Positions 26,331 to 35,619 of a stretch of DNA of 64,000 nt are shown piece after piece (the first letter of the stretch is position 1; each line of letters starts with the position of its first letter). Both the position numbers and the translations under genes were made by a program. The stretch is from Sinomicrobium sp. (GTDB lineage Bacteria; Bacteroidota; Bacteroidia; Flavobacteriales; Flavobacteriaceae), in the NCBI GenBank assembly GCA_029266035.1, contig JAJUFH010000012.1, positions 1 to 64,000 of the forward strand, read 5' to 3'. Under the pieces are notes generated by a model, which was not told where the DNA came from, did not search any database, and saw only the letters and a program-made list of their open reading frames with translations.

Positions 26331-27704
26331 ATGGCACAGAAACCAAGTATTCCCAAGGGAACACGCGATTTTTCACCGGCAGAGGTTGCTCGGAGGAATT
26401 ATATAGTCACTACCATTCGAAATCAATTTGAACGCTTCGGTTTTCAACCGATAGAGACTCCTAGTTTCGAGAATTTTTCCACGCTTATGGGAAAATATGG
26501 CGAAGAAGGAGACCGATTGATTTTTAAGATTCTGAATTCAGGAGATTACCTCAATAAGGTAGACGATAAGTTGTACGCAGAAAGAGATAGTTTGCGCATC
26601 ACTCCCAGTATTTCTGAAAAGGCGTTGAGATACGATCTTACCGTGCCTTTTGCACGCTATGTAGTACAGCATCAAAACGATATAGACTTTCCTTTTAAAC
26701 GATATCAAATACAACCCGTATGGAGAGCCGACCGACCGCAGAAAGGGAGATTCCGCGAGTTTTATCAATGCGATGCCGATGTGGTCGGATCGCAGTCGCT
26801 GTGGCAGGAAGTGGAATTTGTACAACTCTACGATGCGGTATTTACCACTTTGGGACTGGAGGGAGTAACCGTAAAGCTAAACAATAGAAAAATACTTTCC
26901 GGAATAGCCGAAGTAATCGGTGCCGGAGATAAACTGGTCGATTTTACCGTTGCCTTAGACAAGCTCGACAAGATAGGAGAAGAGGGAGTGAAAAAAGAGA
27001 TGAGGGAAAAGGGAATTCCCGAAGATGCGATAGACAGAGTACAGCCCTTATTCAATCTCGAAGGAACTACCACTGATAAGTTGGAGCAACTATCTACACT
27101 TTTGCAAAACTCAGAAATGGGGAAAAAGGGAGTAGAGGAGCTGCGTTTTATCTGTGATGCCATTGCTGAATTAGGTTTGCAAACAGCGATACTGGACTTA
27201 GATGTAACCTTGGCTCGCGGTCTCAATTACTATACGGGAGCTATTTTTGAAGTCTCAGCTCCTCGGGGAGTAGCTATGGGATCTATTGGGGGTGGAGGCC
27301 GGTATGACGATCTCACAGGGATCTTCGGCTTGAAAGGTATAAGTGGTGTAGGGATTTCTTTCGGACTGGATCGCATATATCTCGTTATGGAAGAGCTTTC
27401 ACTTTTTCCGGAAACCGTAAATCCGACTTCGAGAGCACTGTTTATCAATTTTGGAACAGAGGAAGTTCGCTACGGATTGAAAGCCTTGGCAGCACTGCGA
27501 AAACAGGGGATAAGGGCTGAGCTTTATCCCGACAATGCCAAAATGAAAAAACAGATGCAATACGCCGATAAACGGGGTATTCCCTATACCGTACTCGTCG
27601 GAGATAATGAAATAAGAGAGGGAAACTACACCCTTAAAAATATGGAGACTGGCGAACAAAAAGCAGTGAGTCTGGAAGAGTTGATTACAATATTGTCGGT
27701 GTAA
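26331..27704 (+). CDS. hisS: Histidyl-tRNA synthetase
   Basis: HisRS charges tRNA-His. The ATG at 26331 gives 457 residues starting [16 protein letters not shown], the normal N-terminus; the ORF opens further upstream but only with a TTG. Class II motif 2 ([24 protein letters not shown]), the histidine-binding [10 protein letters not shown] and GGGGRYDDL stretches, and a C-terminal anticodon-binding domain (from about 365) are present. Its product sets the charged tRNA-His level that the his attenuator at 261-437 would sense. Confidence 0.97.
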   Translation: MAQKPSIPKGTRDFSPAEVARRNYIVTTIRNQFERFGFQPIETPSFENFSTLMGKYGEEGDRLIFKILNSGDYLNKVDDKLYAERDSLRITPSISEKALRYDLTVPFARYVVQHQNDIDFPFKRYQIQPVWRADRPQKGRFREFYQCDADVVGSQSLWQEVEFVQLYDAVFTTLGLEGVTVKLNNRKILSGIAEVIGAGDKLVDFTVALDKLDKIGEEGVKKEMREKGIPEDAIDRVQPLFNLEGTTTDKLEQLSTLLQNSEMGKKGVEELRFICDAIAELGLQTAILDLDVTLARGLNYYTGAIFEVSAPRGVAMGSIGGGGRYDDLTGIFGLKGISGVGISFGLDRIYLVMEELSLFPETVNPTSRALFINFGTEEVRYGLKALAALRKQGIRAELYPDNAKMKKQMQYADKRGIPYTVLVGDNEIREGNYTLKNMETGEQKAVSLEELITILSV

Positions 27705-27719
27705 ACGGACATAAAATAG

Positions 27720-27762
27720 AAATAGCCATGGAACAAAAAGAATGTCGTTCCTATGGCTATTT
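27720..27762. terminator. Long hairpin after hisS
   Basis: AAATAGCCATGGAAC (27720-27734) can pair with GTTCCTATGGCTATTT (27747-27762), with one bulged base. It lies 15 nt after hisS. The T-run is weak, so it may act with the next hairpin rather than alone. Confidence 0.55.
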
Positions 27763-27786
27763 CATTACCCCAAACTTACTGATCCA

Positions 27787-27829
27787 GAAAGCGGATGAGT
27801 AGGAATAATCATTGTCCGCTTTCTTTTTA
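27787..27829. terminator. Second hairpin with T-run after hisS
   Basis: GAAAGCGGA (27787-27795) pairs with TCCGCTTTC (27815-27823), followed by TTTTT. It is a good plus-strand terminator for hisS. Confidence 0.75.
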
Positions 27830-27868
27830 AAGTATTTTCAAATATAACGGCTTTTTTAAAAACTAAAA

Positions 27869-27886
27869 ATCCCTAAAAACAGGGAT
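27869..27886. repeat. ATCCCT/AGGGAT inverted repeat
   Basis: ATCCCT and AGGGAT flank AAAAAC, forming a 6-bp stem followed by ATTTTG. It lies between hisS and the converging FUSC gene. It may be a minimal terminator or an operator-like palindrome; the function is not known. Confidence 0.4.
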
Positions 27887-27968
27887 ATTTTGCATTTGTT
27901 TCACAAAAAACAAGTGTTTTTCTGTGGAAGATATGTTTTTGGCAGGTTCTATCGATTATATTCTATCG

Positions 27969-30224
27969 TTAAAATCTAAGTATACCCGCAGTTTTTTCTT
28001 TTTTCTCAATTTTTCCCACGGCTTTGTTTATGTTTTCAGAGAGATTGGTAAGGCCTATAAGATGTTCGATAACGAGTTGAGCTTCCTCCATTCTGAATTT
28101 GAAATCTTCGCCTTTTGCATTACCCAAGGCCTTTAGTTCTCGCTCCCTAATCTCTTTCAATTCCGTAAAACGAAGGTTGAGTTGATTTTCAGTTTCTATG
28201 TCTTCTTCCCCTTGTTTGGGAGATTCCGACAACTGTCTAATTGCATTGTCGAGATTTTGGATAATGGCTTCGGCTATGGCGTTGAAAGTCTCAGAAGCCT
28301 TGGTAGTTTGGCGCGATTGTATAAATGCGCCTAGCGAAGCTGCAGAAGAGAGCAGGGTGTGGTTGAGTACTACAAGTTCGTACAATTCGCCTAATTGCTT
28401 TTGTTGCGACTTGGGTTCTTGTGTCATTCTCTGAAAAGAAGCCATAAGGTTTCCAATCTCGATAAAAGCGTGTTTTCGGGCGAGCCGGTATGATAGTGGT
28501 ACCTCTCCTTTAAGATTGTAATAGTTAGAAATTTCTCTGATATAATCTCGAGTAGCCTTGATAGAATTTTCAAGAAAACCAGGAAGATTTCTGAATTCCC
28601 AACTGGGCCATAAAAAATGATTGGCCGTAAATGCCAGTGTAGTACCGATAAGAGTATCTGTTATGCGATATAGTATGACATCGTGTACATTTGGGGTGAG
28701 CATACCGTATACGAAAATGACATAAAGTGTGACAAAGGTGGCGGCAATAGAGTAATTGCGCTGTGAAAAAGAAAACCCGAGTACCATACAGCTCATAGCC
28801 AATATGCCGAGTACAGTGACATTGTGGATTACCGAAATTATACCAAATGCAATTACCCCTCCCATGAGAGTGCCTAAGGTACGGTTAAAAGAGCGTTTCT
28901 TGGTAAGTCCGTATCCCGGCCGCATAATCACCACTATGGTGAGCAGTATCCAATAGGTGTTCTGAATGGTTAACAGATTGCCTATGATGAAACCTACAAA
29001 TATGGTAATAGTAAGCCTGAGTGCGTGCCGAAAAATAGTGGAGGAAAAACTAAGGTTTTGAGTGATGGTAATCAGGGAATAGTGCTGAGGGGTAAGCAGT
29101 TTTTCCAATTCCGGATCTTTTCGCTTTAATTCTTGTCTAGAGGGGGTTAAATTGGTAAAAGAGCGCTCAACCACTTTGATTTTTTCTACCTGTTTTTCCA
29201 CGTAGTTGAACATATTGACTAAGGCGAGTACTTCTTCCGTATCTTCCTCGTCGGTTACTTCGATTTCTTGGCGGAAGCGATCTATACTTTTCTTGAACTT
29301 CTGCAGATCTTTATACGGAGCGATGTCTGCAGCGGTATACTTTTTGTTTTTTTCCACACTTTGTCCCAGTTGAGACAACAAACTCGACAGGTTGTATACA
29401 AGGTTTCGATATGCGTTGAGTACGTAGGGATAGTGGTGAAACGCCTGATAGAGCTTTTCGTAGTCGAAAGAAGTAGCCATAGCCAATTCGAGTATCTCTA
29501 CCAATTCGATATGAGCGATAAGCAGACGTCTATTCCGGTTTGAAGAACCTCCTCTTGTTCTGTTTCGAATAAGTGTTTCCCGAAGTTTTTCGTGAATTTC
29601 GTTGAGTTCTATCTGTAAATCCAACAATTCTCGGGTAATCTTTTTTATATCGGTTTTCTCGTCCCACAAGCGTCCTCTGAGTTTGAGATAACGGGAAGTG
29701 AGCATAATGCATTCGGCCATCTGCAGTTCACCGTAGCGAAATGGTCGTATGAAGTAAAACACCATAGATACCCCGAGGTAGAAAAAACCTCCACACAACA
29801 TGAGTAGAACGTGCTCTAATAAGACTTGTCCCGTATAGTTATGGCCTAGCGCTAACGACATGGCAATTAGACCTGAAAAGGAAACCAATGTAGCTCGATG
29901 CCCGTATACGGCTATTAGTGATAAAAAGAAAATCAATCCAAGAAAAAGAGGATAAAAAATCCACCCACTTATCGTGGCGATGCTGATAATTATCGTACTT
30001 CCCGCAGCGATAAAATTAGAGATCAACATCCCGTTGATACGGTGGCGAAGATTTCCGGGGATATCACTGATAAATGTAAACAAGGCTCCCAAGGCAACGG
30101 TAAAGCCGGTGGAAAACATATCGAGATACGAAAACAGTATCACCGGTGTGGCCGCAGCCAGTGTTACTTTTACAGCCCGGATAAAATCGGTACTTTCCAG
30201 GAATTTCTGTAACTGATGGTTCAT
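27969..30224 (-). CDS. FUSC-family inner-membrane protein (YccS/aromatic acid exporter type)
   Basis: A 751-residue protein with two clusters of membrane helices (within about 20-165 and 410-535), each followed by a large soluble helical region. This two-fold arrangement is that of the FUSC/YccS family, related to aromatic acid exporters such as AaeB and plant ALMT channels. RKDPELEKLLTPQHYSLITITQNLSFSSTIFRHALRL precedes the second cluster as in YccS. The substrate is unknown. It converges on hisS. [Motif named across residues about 374-411.]. Confidence 0.85.
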   Translation of the reverse strand: MNHQLQKFLESTDFIRAVKVTLAAATPVILFSYLDMFSTGFTVALGALFTFISDIPGNLRHRINGMLISNFIAAGSTIIISIATISGWIFYPLFLGLIFFLSLIAVYGHRATLVSFSGLIAMSLALGHNYTGQVLLEHVLLMLCGGFFYLGVSMVFYFIRPFRYGELQMAECIMLTSRYLKLRGRLWDEKTDIKKITRELLDLQIELNEIHEKLRETLIRNRTRGGSSNRNRRLLIAHIELVEILELAMATSFDYEKLYQAFHHYPYVLNAYRNLVYNLSSLLSQLGQSVEKNKKYTAADIAPYKDLQKFKKSIDRFRQEIEVTDEEDTEEVLALVNMFNYVEKQVEKIKVVERSFTNLTPSRQELKRKDPELEKLLTPQHYSLITITQNLSFSSTIFRHALRLTITIFVGFIIGNLLTIQNTYWILLTIVVIMRPGYGLTKKRSFNRTLGTLMGGVIAFGIISVIHNVTVLGILAMSCMVLGFSFSQRNYSIAATFVTLYVIFVYGMLTPNVHDVILYRITDTLIGTTLAFTANHFLWPSWEFRNLPGFLENSIKATRDYIREISNYYNLKGEVPLSYRLARKHAFIEIGNLMASFQRMTQEPKSQQKQLGELYELVVLNHTLLSSAASLGAFIQSRQTTKASETFNAIAEAIIQNLDNAIRQLSESPKQGEEDIETENQLNLRFTELKEIRERELKALGNAKGEDFKFRMEEAQLVIEHLIGLTNLSENINKAVGKIEKKEKTAGILRF

Positions 30225-30524
30225 ATTTAGAGATACCGGCTAAATTGCGTATATGTTCCGCAGTTGTTTTCCGGTAGCAAAAGTAAGCATAAGCCGGAGA
30301 CTATAGAAAAAGATTGTGTATTTATTGCCAAGTATGGCTCCGATGAGCCCATAAATATTAATAGGTTCGCTTTTTTGTGTCAAGAAGTATACAAATTGTC
30401 TTGAATAAGTCATAATGTTATAAAATGAGCTATTTATACCATAAAATGAAATAAAGTGTATTTATAGAAATAGGGAGGATGGAGTATATTAGTTTTCGAT
30501 AACTAATTCTAATTTTTAAACACC
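30225..30524. other. Divergent intergenic region between the FUSC gene and the GH2 gene
   Basis: This 300-bp AT-rich spacer contains a loose direct repeat of ATAAAATGA (near 30422 and 30441) separated by about 19 nt, which could be a regulator site for the GH2 gene. No consensus TAnnTTTG promoter is clear. No ORF is supported. Confidence 0.3.
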
Positions 30525-32354
30525 ATGCTAAAAAAAGGAAGTTTGACAAAGCTGTTTCTGATGTCGGTACTTATGACACTTCAGGTATCGCATGCACAGT
30601 GGAGTCCGAAAGGCGACAAGATCAAAACGCCTTGGGCGGAAAAAGTAAACCCAGACAATGTATTGCCAGAATATCCCAGACCCATAATGGAACGCAGTCA
30701 GTGGAAAAACTTGAACGGACTGTGGAACTACAGTATATCCGGAAGGGAAAAAGCACAGCCCGATGTTGCACAAGGGGAAATACTAGTACCTTTTGCGGCA
30801 GAATCCAGTTTGTCTGGTGTTATGAAAGAGGTAGGTAGTGAAAATGTACTTTGGTACGACAGAGACTTTTCGGTCCCCGAGGAATGGGCCGGTAAAAATA
30901 TCGTATTGCATTTCGGTGCAGTAGACTGGCAGGCCGATGTGTGGATCAACGATATTAAGGTAACTACACACACAGGAGGATTCGAGCCTTTTTCCATCGA
31001 TATCACCCCCTTCCTAAACGACAGCGGTAGTCAGAAACTCAAAGTGAGAGTTTGGGATCCTTCCGATGAGGGACCTCAACCGAGGGGAAAACAGGTTAAA
31101 GAACCCAAGGGAATCTGGTATACCCCTGTTACCGGAATATGGCAAACGGTATGGCTGGAACCAGTAGACAAAAAGCATATTACAGCATTGAGGGTGGTAC
31201 CCGATTTAGATAAGAATTCGGTGCATTTTAAAGCCGATATCGCCAATGCCGCTTATGGCGACCTTATTGAAGTTACAGTATTTGACGGATCAAAAGAGCT
31301 AAAAACAGTAAAAGCCGCTGCCGGAAGTGCGTTTGATATACAACTCGAATCCCCTAAACTGTGGTCGCCGGAATCTCCTTTTCTCTACAGAACCGTGGTC
31401 AAATTGAAAAGTGGCGGAAAAGTAACCGATGAATTCAAAAGCTATTTTGCCATGCGTAAAATATCTACGCGTAGGGATGAGAACGGAGTTCTGAGAATGC
31501 AGCTCAACAACAAAGATTACTTCCACTTTGGTCCGCTAGATCAAGGGTGGTGGCCTGACGGACTTTACACGGCTCCTACCGATGAAGCGCTGAAATACGA
31601 TATTGTACGCACCAAAGAAATGGGATACAACACCATTCGTAAGCACGTAAAGGTAGAGCCGGCGCGATGGTACACCTACTGCGATGAAATCGGTATGTTG
31701 GTATGGCAGGATATGCCGAGTGGTGACGAGCAGAAAGAATGGCAGATGCAAAAGTATTTCGACGGAAAAGAACTGCAACGCAGCTCGGAGTCTGAAGCCA
31801 TTTACCGGAAAGAGTGGAAAGGGATTATGGATTATCTGTACTCTTACCCCAGTATAGTGGTATGGGTTCCGTTTAACGAGGCCTGGGGGCAATTCAAAAC
31901 TGTAGAACTCACGGAGTGGACCGTAGATTACGACCCCAGCCGCTTGGTCAATTCGGCCAGTGGAGGGAATCATTTTCACACCGGACACATCCTCGACTTA
32001 CACCATTATCCCGACCCTGATCTTTTTCTTTACGATGCCAAACGCGTTACAGTGCTCGGAGAATATGGAGGTATAGGATTGCCACTTAAAGATCACCTGT
32101 GGGAAAACAAAAACAATTGGGGATATATACAGTTTAAAAACTCTAAAGAGGTTACCGATGAATACGAAAAGTATGCAGAAAAACTTAAAAAACTAATCGT
32201 ACGAGGATTCTCTGCCGCAATTTATACCCAGACTACAGATGTGGAAGGAGAGGTAAATGGACTGATGACCTACGACAGAAAAAAGGATAAAATGGATCTT
32301 AAACGCATTCAGAAGATAAACCGTGAGGTTATCGATATGGTAAACCAGAAATAA
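30525..32354 (+). CDS. Exported family 2 glycoside hydrolase
   Basis: A 609-residue GH2 enzyme with a signal peptide (1-24, ending VSHAQ), an N-terminal sugar-binding jelly roll (about 50-200), an immunoglobulin-like middle domain, and a C-terminal TIM barrel. The acid/base E452 (FNEAWGQF) and the likely nucleophile E513 (LGEYGG) are present. Substrate could be a beta-galactoside, beta-glucuronide or beta-mannoside and cannot be fixed from sequence. No SusC/SusD or other polysaccharide genes adjoin it, so it is a lone enzyme rather than part of a PUL. Confidence 0.9.
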   Translation: MLKKGSLTKLFLMSVLMTLQVSHAQWSPKGDKIKTPWAEKVNPDNVLPEYPRPIMERSQWKNLNGLWNYSISGREKAQPDVAQGEILVPFAAESSLSGVMKEVGSENVLWYDRDFSVPEEWAGKNIVLHFGAVDWQADVWINDIKVTTHTGGFEPFSIDITPFLNDSGSQKLKVRVWDPSDEGPQPRGKQVKEPKGIWYTPVTGIWQTVWLEPVDKKHITALRVVPDLDKNSVHFKADIANAAYGDLIEVTVFDGSKELKTVKAAAGSAFDIQLESPKLWSPESPFLYRTVVKLKSGGKVTDEFKSYFAMRKISTRRDENGVLRMQLNNKDYFHFGPLDQGWWPDGLYTAPTDEALKYDIVRTKEMGYNTIRKHVKVEPARWYTYCDEIGMLVWQDMPSGDEQKEWQMQKYFDGKELQRSSESEAIYRKEWKGIMDYLYSYPSIVVWVPFNEAWGQFKTVELTEWTVDYDPSRLVNSASGGNHFHTGHILDLHHYPDPDLFLYDAKRVTVLGEYGGIGLPLKDHLWENKNNWGYIQFKNSKEVTDEYEKYAEKLKKLIVRGFSAAIYTQTTDVEGEVNGLMTYDRKKDKMDLKRIQKINREVIDMVNQK

Positions 32355-32400
32355 GTGCCGTTTTTGAATTGAACTCAAAATGGTTTTATCAAACACAGAG

Positions 32401-32434
32401 CATCCTCGGCAGTATACGTCGGGGATGTTTTTTT
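32401..32434 (+). terminator. Terminator after the GH2 gene
   Basis: Bases 32401-32410 pair with 32418-32427 (two G-U pairs), followed by seven T residues. It lies 46 nt after the GH2 stop codon. Confidence 0.8.
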
Positions 32435-32594
32435 GTAGGAATAACCAATACAGCAAAGGTTTGCAGATTGAACCGTAAGAAATAAGGTGTAATACCGAAG
32501 ATGAACAGCTCTGAATTATTTTTTTTTCTGGAGAATTGAATATCAGTAATTTGTGAATTTTGTATTGTTTAGAAGATGAAAGCGGTTAATTGTT

Positions 32595-32602
32595 TATATT
32601 TG
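32595..32602 (+). promoter_or_regulatory. -7 element before the broken toxin-antitoxin remnant
   Basis: TATATTTG matches TAnnTTTG and is followed at 32607-32614 by the palindrome ACGTACGT. A TTG at 32565-32567 is 27 bp upstream, longer than usual. Such palindromes next to the -7 element are typical of autorepressed toxin-antitoxin promoters, so this may be the old higBA promoter. Confidence 0.4.
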
Positions 32603-32642
32603 AGAAACGTACGTAATTATCTACCCTCGGAATTGCAGTAAA

Positions 32643-32699
32643 ATAGGAAACGAAATTGCTGAACAGATAAAGAGAGAATACTATGAAAGCAAAAAATAA
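32643..32699 (+). pseudogene. C-terminal remnant of a RelE/HigB-type toxin
   Basis: A short plus-strand frame without start codon ends with NEIAEQIKREYYESKK and a TAA at 32697-32699. Upstream in this frame a stop occurs near 32615. The ending closely resembles the tail of RelE/ParE toxins found before HigA-type antitoxins in Bacteroidota, and its stop overlaps the following antitoxin start by 17 nt, as in intact pairs. The body of the toxin gene is deleted. Confidence 0.55.
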
Positions 32700-32859
32700 A
32701 AATCTAAAAAGTCTCGATCAATTTATCGATGAAAAAATCGGTAAAAGAGGCACTGAAAAACGCGAAGAATTTGAAACGGAATACGATGCTTTTAAACTTG
32801 GAGTCTTAATTCAACAGGCGAGAGAGGAAAAAGGTCTTATTTCCCCTCCCTATCCCTAA
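32683..32859 (+). pseudogene. Truncated HigA-type antitoxin
   Basis: A 58-codon ORF, not long enough for a full antitoxin. It starts MKAKNKNLKSLDQFIDEK and contains GKRGTEKREEFETEYDAF and LGVLIQQAREEKGL, the N-terminal arm and first helix seen in XRE-family antitoxins of HigA type. In such proteins the next residues begin the helix-turn-helix (typically TQEELA); here the frame changes to ISPPYP and stops, so the DNA-binding domain is missing. The 3' end overlaps the converging deaminase gene by 4 nt, suggesting a deletion joined it to that gene. Confidence 0.65.
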
Positions 32860-33335
32860 TACCGTTTTCTGTCTTCCAGTCGTTTCCAGTATTCAAATGC
32901 TTCCTGGGCATCTTCGTCTTCATAGTGGATAAAGGGAATCTTTCGCTCACTGTCTTTTAGATTGATCTCTTTGTAAATAAAGTCGTCGTCAAATCCGGCA
33001 TCTGCAGCGGCAAATCTTGTAGCTGCATACAGCACTCGTTCGGGACGAGCCCAGTAAATGGCACCCAAGCACATAGGGCAGGGCTCACAGGAGGTGTAGA
33101 GCGTGCATCCGTCCAATTGGTAAGTTCCGAGTTGTTTGCAGGCATCTCGTATGGCTACTACTTCGGCATGGGCGGTAGGATCGTTGTCTGAGGTGACGCG
33201 ATTATACCCTTTGCCTACTATTTTTCCGTCTTTGACGATGATACAGCCAAAAGGTCCCCCAGCTCCTTCCTCAACACCTTCAAGTGCCAAGGCAATCACC
33301 TGTTTTAAATACGTAACATCCTTTTCGCTAAGCAT
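32856..33335 (-). CDS. guaD: Guanine deaminase-like nucleoside deaminase
   Basis: A 159-residue cytidine-deaminase-fold enzyme with the zinc site H56-A-E58 and P85-C86-P-M-C89. The C-terminal GFDDDFIYKEI segment is characteristic of the Bacillus GuaD type, which converts guanine to xanthine, rather than of the tRNA adenosine deaminase TadA. A purine salvage or degradation role is likely. No other purine genes are next to it. Confidence 0.82.
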   Translation of the reverse strand: MLSEKDVTYLKQVIALALEGVEEGAGGPFGCIIVKDGKIVGKGYNRVTSDNDPTAHAEVVAIRDACKQLGTYQLDGCTLYTSCEPCPMCLGAIYWARPERVLYAATRFAAADAGFDDDFIYKEINLKDSERKIPFIHYEDEDAQEAFEYWKRLEDRKRY

Positions 33336-33480
33336 AAGAGTCAGTTCTTTCTGTTTTCAAGAGTTTTTTCAAATATACTAAAATGACATGAGATTTAATC
33401 GAGTAAACAGAGCAGTGTCGCCGTTTTTTAAACAGGATTTTAATCAGGGGATAGTACTGAAAAAATCATGGTCTCTTGGT

Positions 33481-33500
33481 TCACAACACTATTGTTGTGA
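33481..33500. repeat. TCACAAC/GTTGTGA inverted repeat
   Basis: A perfect 7-bp stem with a 6-nt loop lies between guaD and the following membrane-protein gene. There is no T-run on either side. It may be an operator or an mRNA structure. Confidence 0.35.
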
Positions 33501-33550
33501 TATAAGATACCGATTTTCGTTATTCACTGTAAAACTATTTTATTCACGCT

Positions 33551-34039
33551 TTACTTTAACCCCTGTAAGCGATACGTTTTGTGCAGGGCCATACAATATA
33601 ACACAATGCTTATAACAACTAATACACTACGAACCCAATTCATATTCTGCCATTCGGTTATGGCCTTTTCCATGGCGTTGATATCCTTAATATTGCCAGT
33701 CTGAAACACAAACTCGTTTCTCGGATAGAAATAGGTAAAAGTAAGCACATCGCCAATCAGATAAATAATTAAGGCAATTAGTAAATAGTATCGAATTTGT
33801 TTTGACGACTTCCAAAATAATAAAACAGTGAGTAAACAAATCAACTGAACAACAGGTGTTACACCTCGATAGTAGTTTCCCGGATTTACCGATTTGTAAT
33901 ATTCTCTTACTGTTCTAATAGAATCCGGAATGTCTGCACCCCAAGAGGTTGCGTCGACCAAGGAGTTGTAAAGATTGGTGAATAAGATACCGCTTGTAAG
34001 TACAATACAAACATAAAGGGAAATTTGCTTTAACTTCAT
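33551..34039 (-). CDS. Small four-helix membrane protein (resembles DUF1772)
   Basis: From the ATG at 34039 the product has 162 residues with four hydrophobic helices (about 5-22, 58-72, 78-98 and 137-155). The order and size resemble DUF1772/anthrone-oxygenase-like membrane proteins, but the family call is tentative. It lies 64 nt downstream of the AraC gene on the same strand and may be its target. Function unknown. Confidence 0.7.
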   Translation of the reverse strand: MKLKQISLYVCIVLTSGILFTNLYNSLVDATSWGADIPDSIRTVREYYKSVNPGNYYRGVTPVVQLICLLTVLLFWKSSKQIRYYLLIALIIYLIGDVLTFTYFYPRNEFVFQTGNIKDINAMEKAITEWQNMNWVRSVLVVISIVLYCMALHKTYRLQGLK

Positions 34040-34103
34040 GGCTAAATTGTTTCTGCAAAGTACCTCAATACGCACAGTTCAAAATTGTATTCAGCGGACA
34101 ATG

Positions 34104-34922
34104 TTACCTGTAAATATGTCCCGTCATTTGACTCTTTTGTTTGCGGTAATCACTTGGTAAGAGGTGCGTAAAATGTTTAAATGATTTCGTGAAGTGTGCC
34201 TGGTCGGCAAACCCACTTTTATATGCGATTTCGGTAAGCGAGAAGTCGGTGTCATGAATGTAGTGCAAAGACCGCAAATATTTTTTGTGCCAGATGAATT
34301 CTTCTGTATTCATACCGCTCAAATTCTTAATTTTTCTAGAAAGATTGCGAATGGAATAATTGACTATTTGAGAGAGCGCTGTTGCAGATAGTATCTGATT
34401 GTTTATCGTATCATTGAGAAAAGTATCCAATAGCTGTACTCGTCTATCAGTATCTTTATCTTCTTTCAAAGCGAATGTAGAAAAAAGCCTTACCTTTTCG
34501 TTAAAAGTTCGCTTTTCGGACATTTGATGCCACATCGTTTCCATGCGTTTGTCAATCAATGTAAGGTCTATACATCTATTTAATAATTCTCCGGTATTGA
34601 CACCAAATATTTTTTTTATAGCCGATGGAAGTAACTGAACACCAAAAAGATTTTGATATTTAGGTAATTGCAGGTGAAAAGGAATAGTGTTATAACCGTT
34701 TATAAAACACTTCGGCATTTGGTATTTATCAATTGCTTCACTTTCAAATAAAGCTTGTTCATCGGAAAAGGAAAATATTATTTCCGTAATTCCCTTAGGT
34801 AATATAGTTTCATTTGAAACAACACAGTTTTTCCTTTGAACTTGCCAAAAATAATGTACTATATCCTTTAACGGTGATTTTTGAGGAATGAAAACCTTGT
34901 TTTCAAATACTGTACAATCCAT
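34104..34922 (-). CDS. AraC-family transcriptional regulator
   Basis: A 272-residue protein with an N-terminal ligand-binding type region and a C-terminal AraC double helix-turn-helix (about 160-265, with SLTEIAYKSGFADQAHFTKSFKHF). DUF6597-like N-terminal features (VHYFWQVQ, LPKGITEIIFSF) are visible. It is followed on the same strand by the small membrane protein gene. Confidence 0.85.
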   Translation of the reverse strand: MDCTVFENKVFIPQKSPLKDIVHYFWQVQRKNCVVSNETILPKGITEIIFSFSDEQALFESEAIDKYQMPKCFINGYNTIPFHLQLPKYQNLFGVQLLPSAIKKIFGVNTGELLNRCIDLTLIDKRMETMWHQMSEKRTFNEKVRLFSTFALKEDKDTDRRVQLLDTFLNDTINNQILSATALSQIVNYSIRNLSRKIKNLSGMNTEEFIWHKKYLRSLHYIHDTDFSLTEIAYKSGFADQAHFTKSFKHFTHLLPSDYRKQKSQMTGHIYR

Positions 34923-35050
34923 CGTTTTGAAATTAATCCTTGGTTACGAAGTTACACAAATCATGTGATTTTTTTCTTCTATTCCCGGCGATAATAGGAC
35001 AATGCATAAATGGAGATTCTTTGTGAATATCCCGTTACAGATGTCTAAAG

Positions 35051-35087
35051 CAAAAACCCCTGCGACAAAATTGTCACAGAGGTTTTG
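35051..35087 (-). terminator. Terminator of the PepSY-like gene
   Basis: On the minus strand an imperfect stem of about 16 bp (CAAAACC.../...GGTTTTTG) is followed by TTTTTGCTTT. It lies 29 nt after the stop codon of the small exported protein. Confidence 0.6.
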
Positions 35088-35116
35088 CGAGTTGTTTGGA
35101 TCTATGAGGCTATGCC

Positions 35117-35410
35117 TTATTTCTGAATCCACTCTCCGTTTTCTTTAGCGTAGAGTACCCCGGTTTGTTCTCCCATGGTAATTTCCAGCTTGTATTCTTT
35201 GGCCTCATTTACATAGGCCTTGTTTATAACGGCACCTTTAAAATCTTTTTCAAGTGCTGTGGTAATCGCTTCAGGAACTTGGTCGACCGCAATCTCGGTA
35301 AACTCTTCCTGGCTAATAACTAGCGCGGTATTATCATTCTCTACTGTGGTTATTGCCTGTGCAGCAAATCCTCCTAAAATTAAGGCCGAAGCCAACAATA
35401 CTTTTCTCAT
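35117..35410 (-). CDS. Small exported PepSY-like protein
   Basis: A 97-residue protein with a signal peptide (MRKVLLASALILGGFAAQA) and a mature part of about 78 residues with strand-helix-strand character (AVDQVPEAITTALEKDFKG, then YKLEITMGEQTGVLYAKENGEWI), as in PepSY-like/BLIP-fold proteins (DUF2874). Such proteins often inhibit proteases or bind the cell envelope, but the role here is unknown. It is a single-gene unit. Confidence 0.75.
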   Translation of the reverse strand: MRKVLLASALILGGFAAQAITTVENDNTALVISQEEFTEIAVDQVPEAITTALEKDFKGAVINKAYVNEAKEYKLEITMGEQTGVLYAKENGEWIQK

Positions 35411-35619
35411 GACTACTAAGGTTTAAATGTTTAACTTTTGTTTCAGTTACTTATACTGAAAACTTTGTGCCGCAAATACCACCTAATTATTAAATACCTG
35501 TAAATGAAGGTGATGGGTTTTAATAGGTGTAGATGAACTGTGTAATTTTTCCAATAAAGATGATTTTATGTGTAATGATTATACAAATAGATTACAAGTG
35601 CCAATGGTAGTTTTGCAAG

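Larger units (their letters stand above)
32355..32682. other. Intergenic region with decayed toxin gene
   Basis: Apart from the GH2 terminator, the -7 element and the toxin remnant listed separately, this 328-bp stretch is AT-rich and non-coding. It appears to be what is left after most of a toxin gene was lost. Confidence 0.4.

Noticed and set aside
32856-33335. Reading the deaminase as the tRNA adenosine deaminase TadA
   Set aside because: The C-terminal GFDDDFIYKEI stretch fits guanine deaminase instead.
33388-33615. 75-codon plus-strand ORF
   Set aside because: It overlaps the end of the minus-strand membrane-protein gene and has no coding character.
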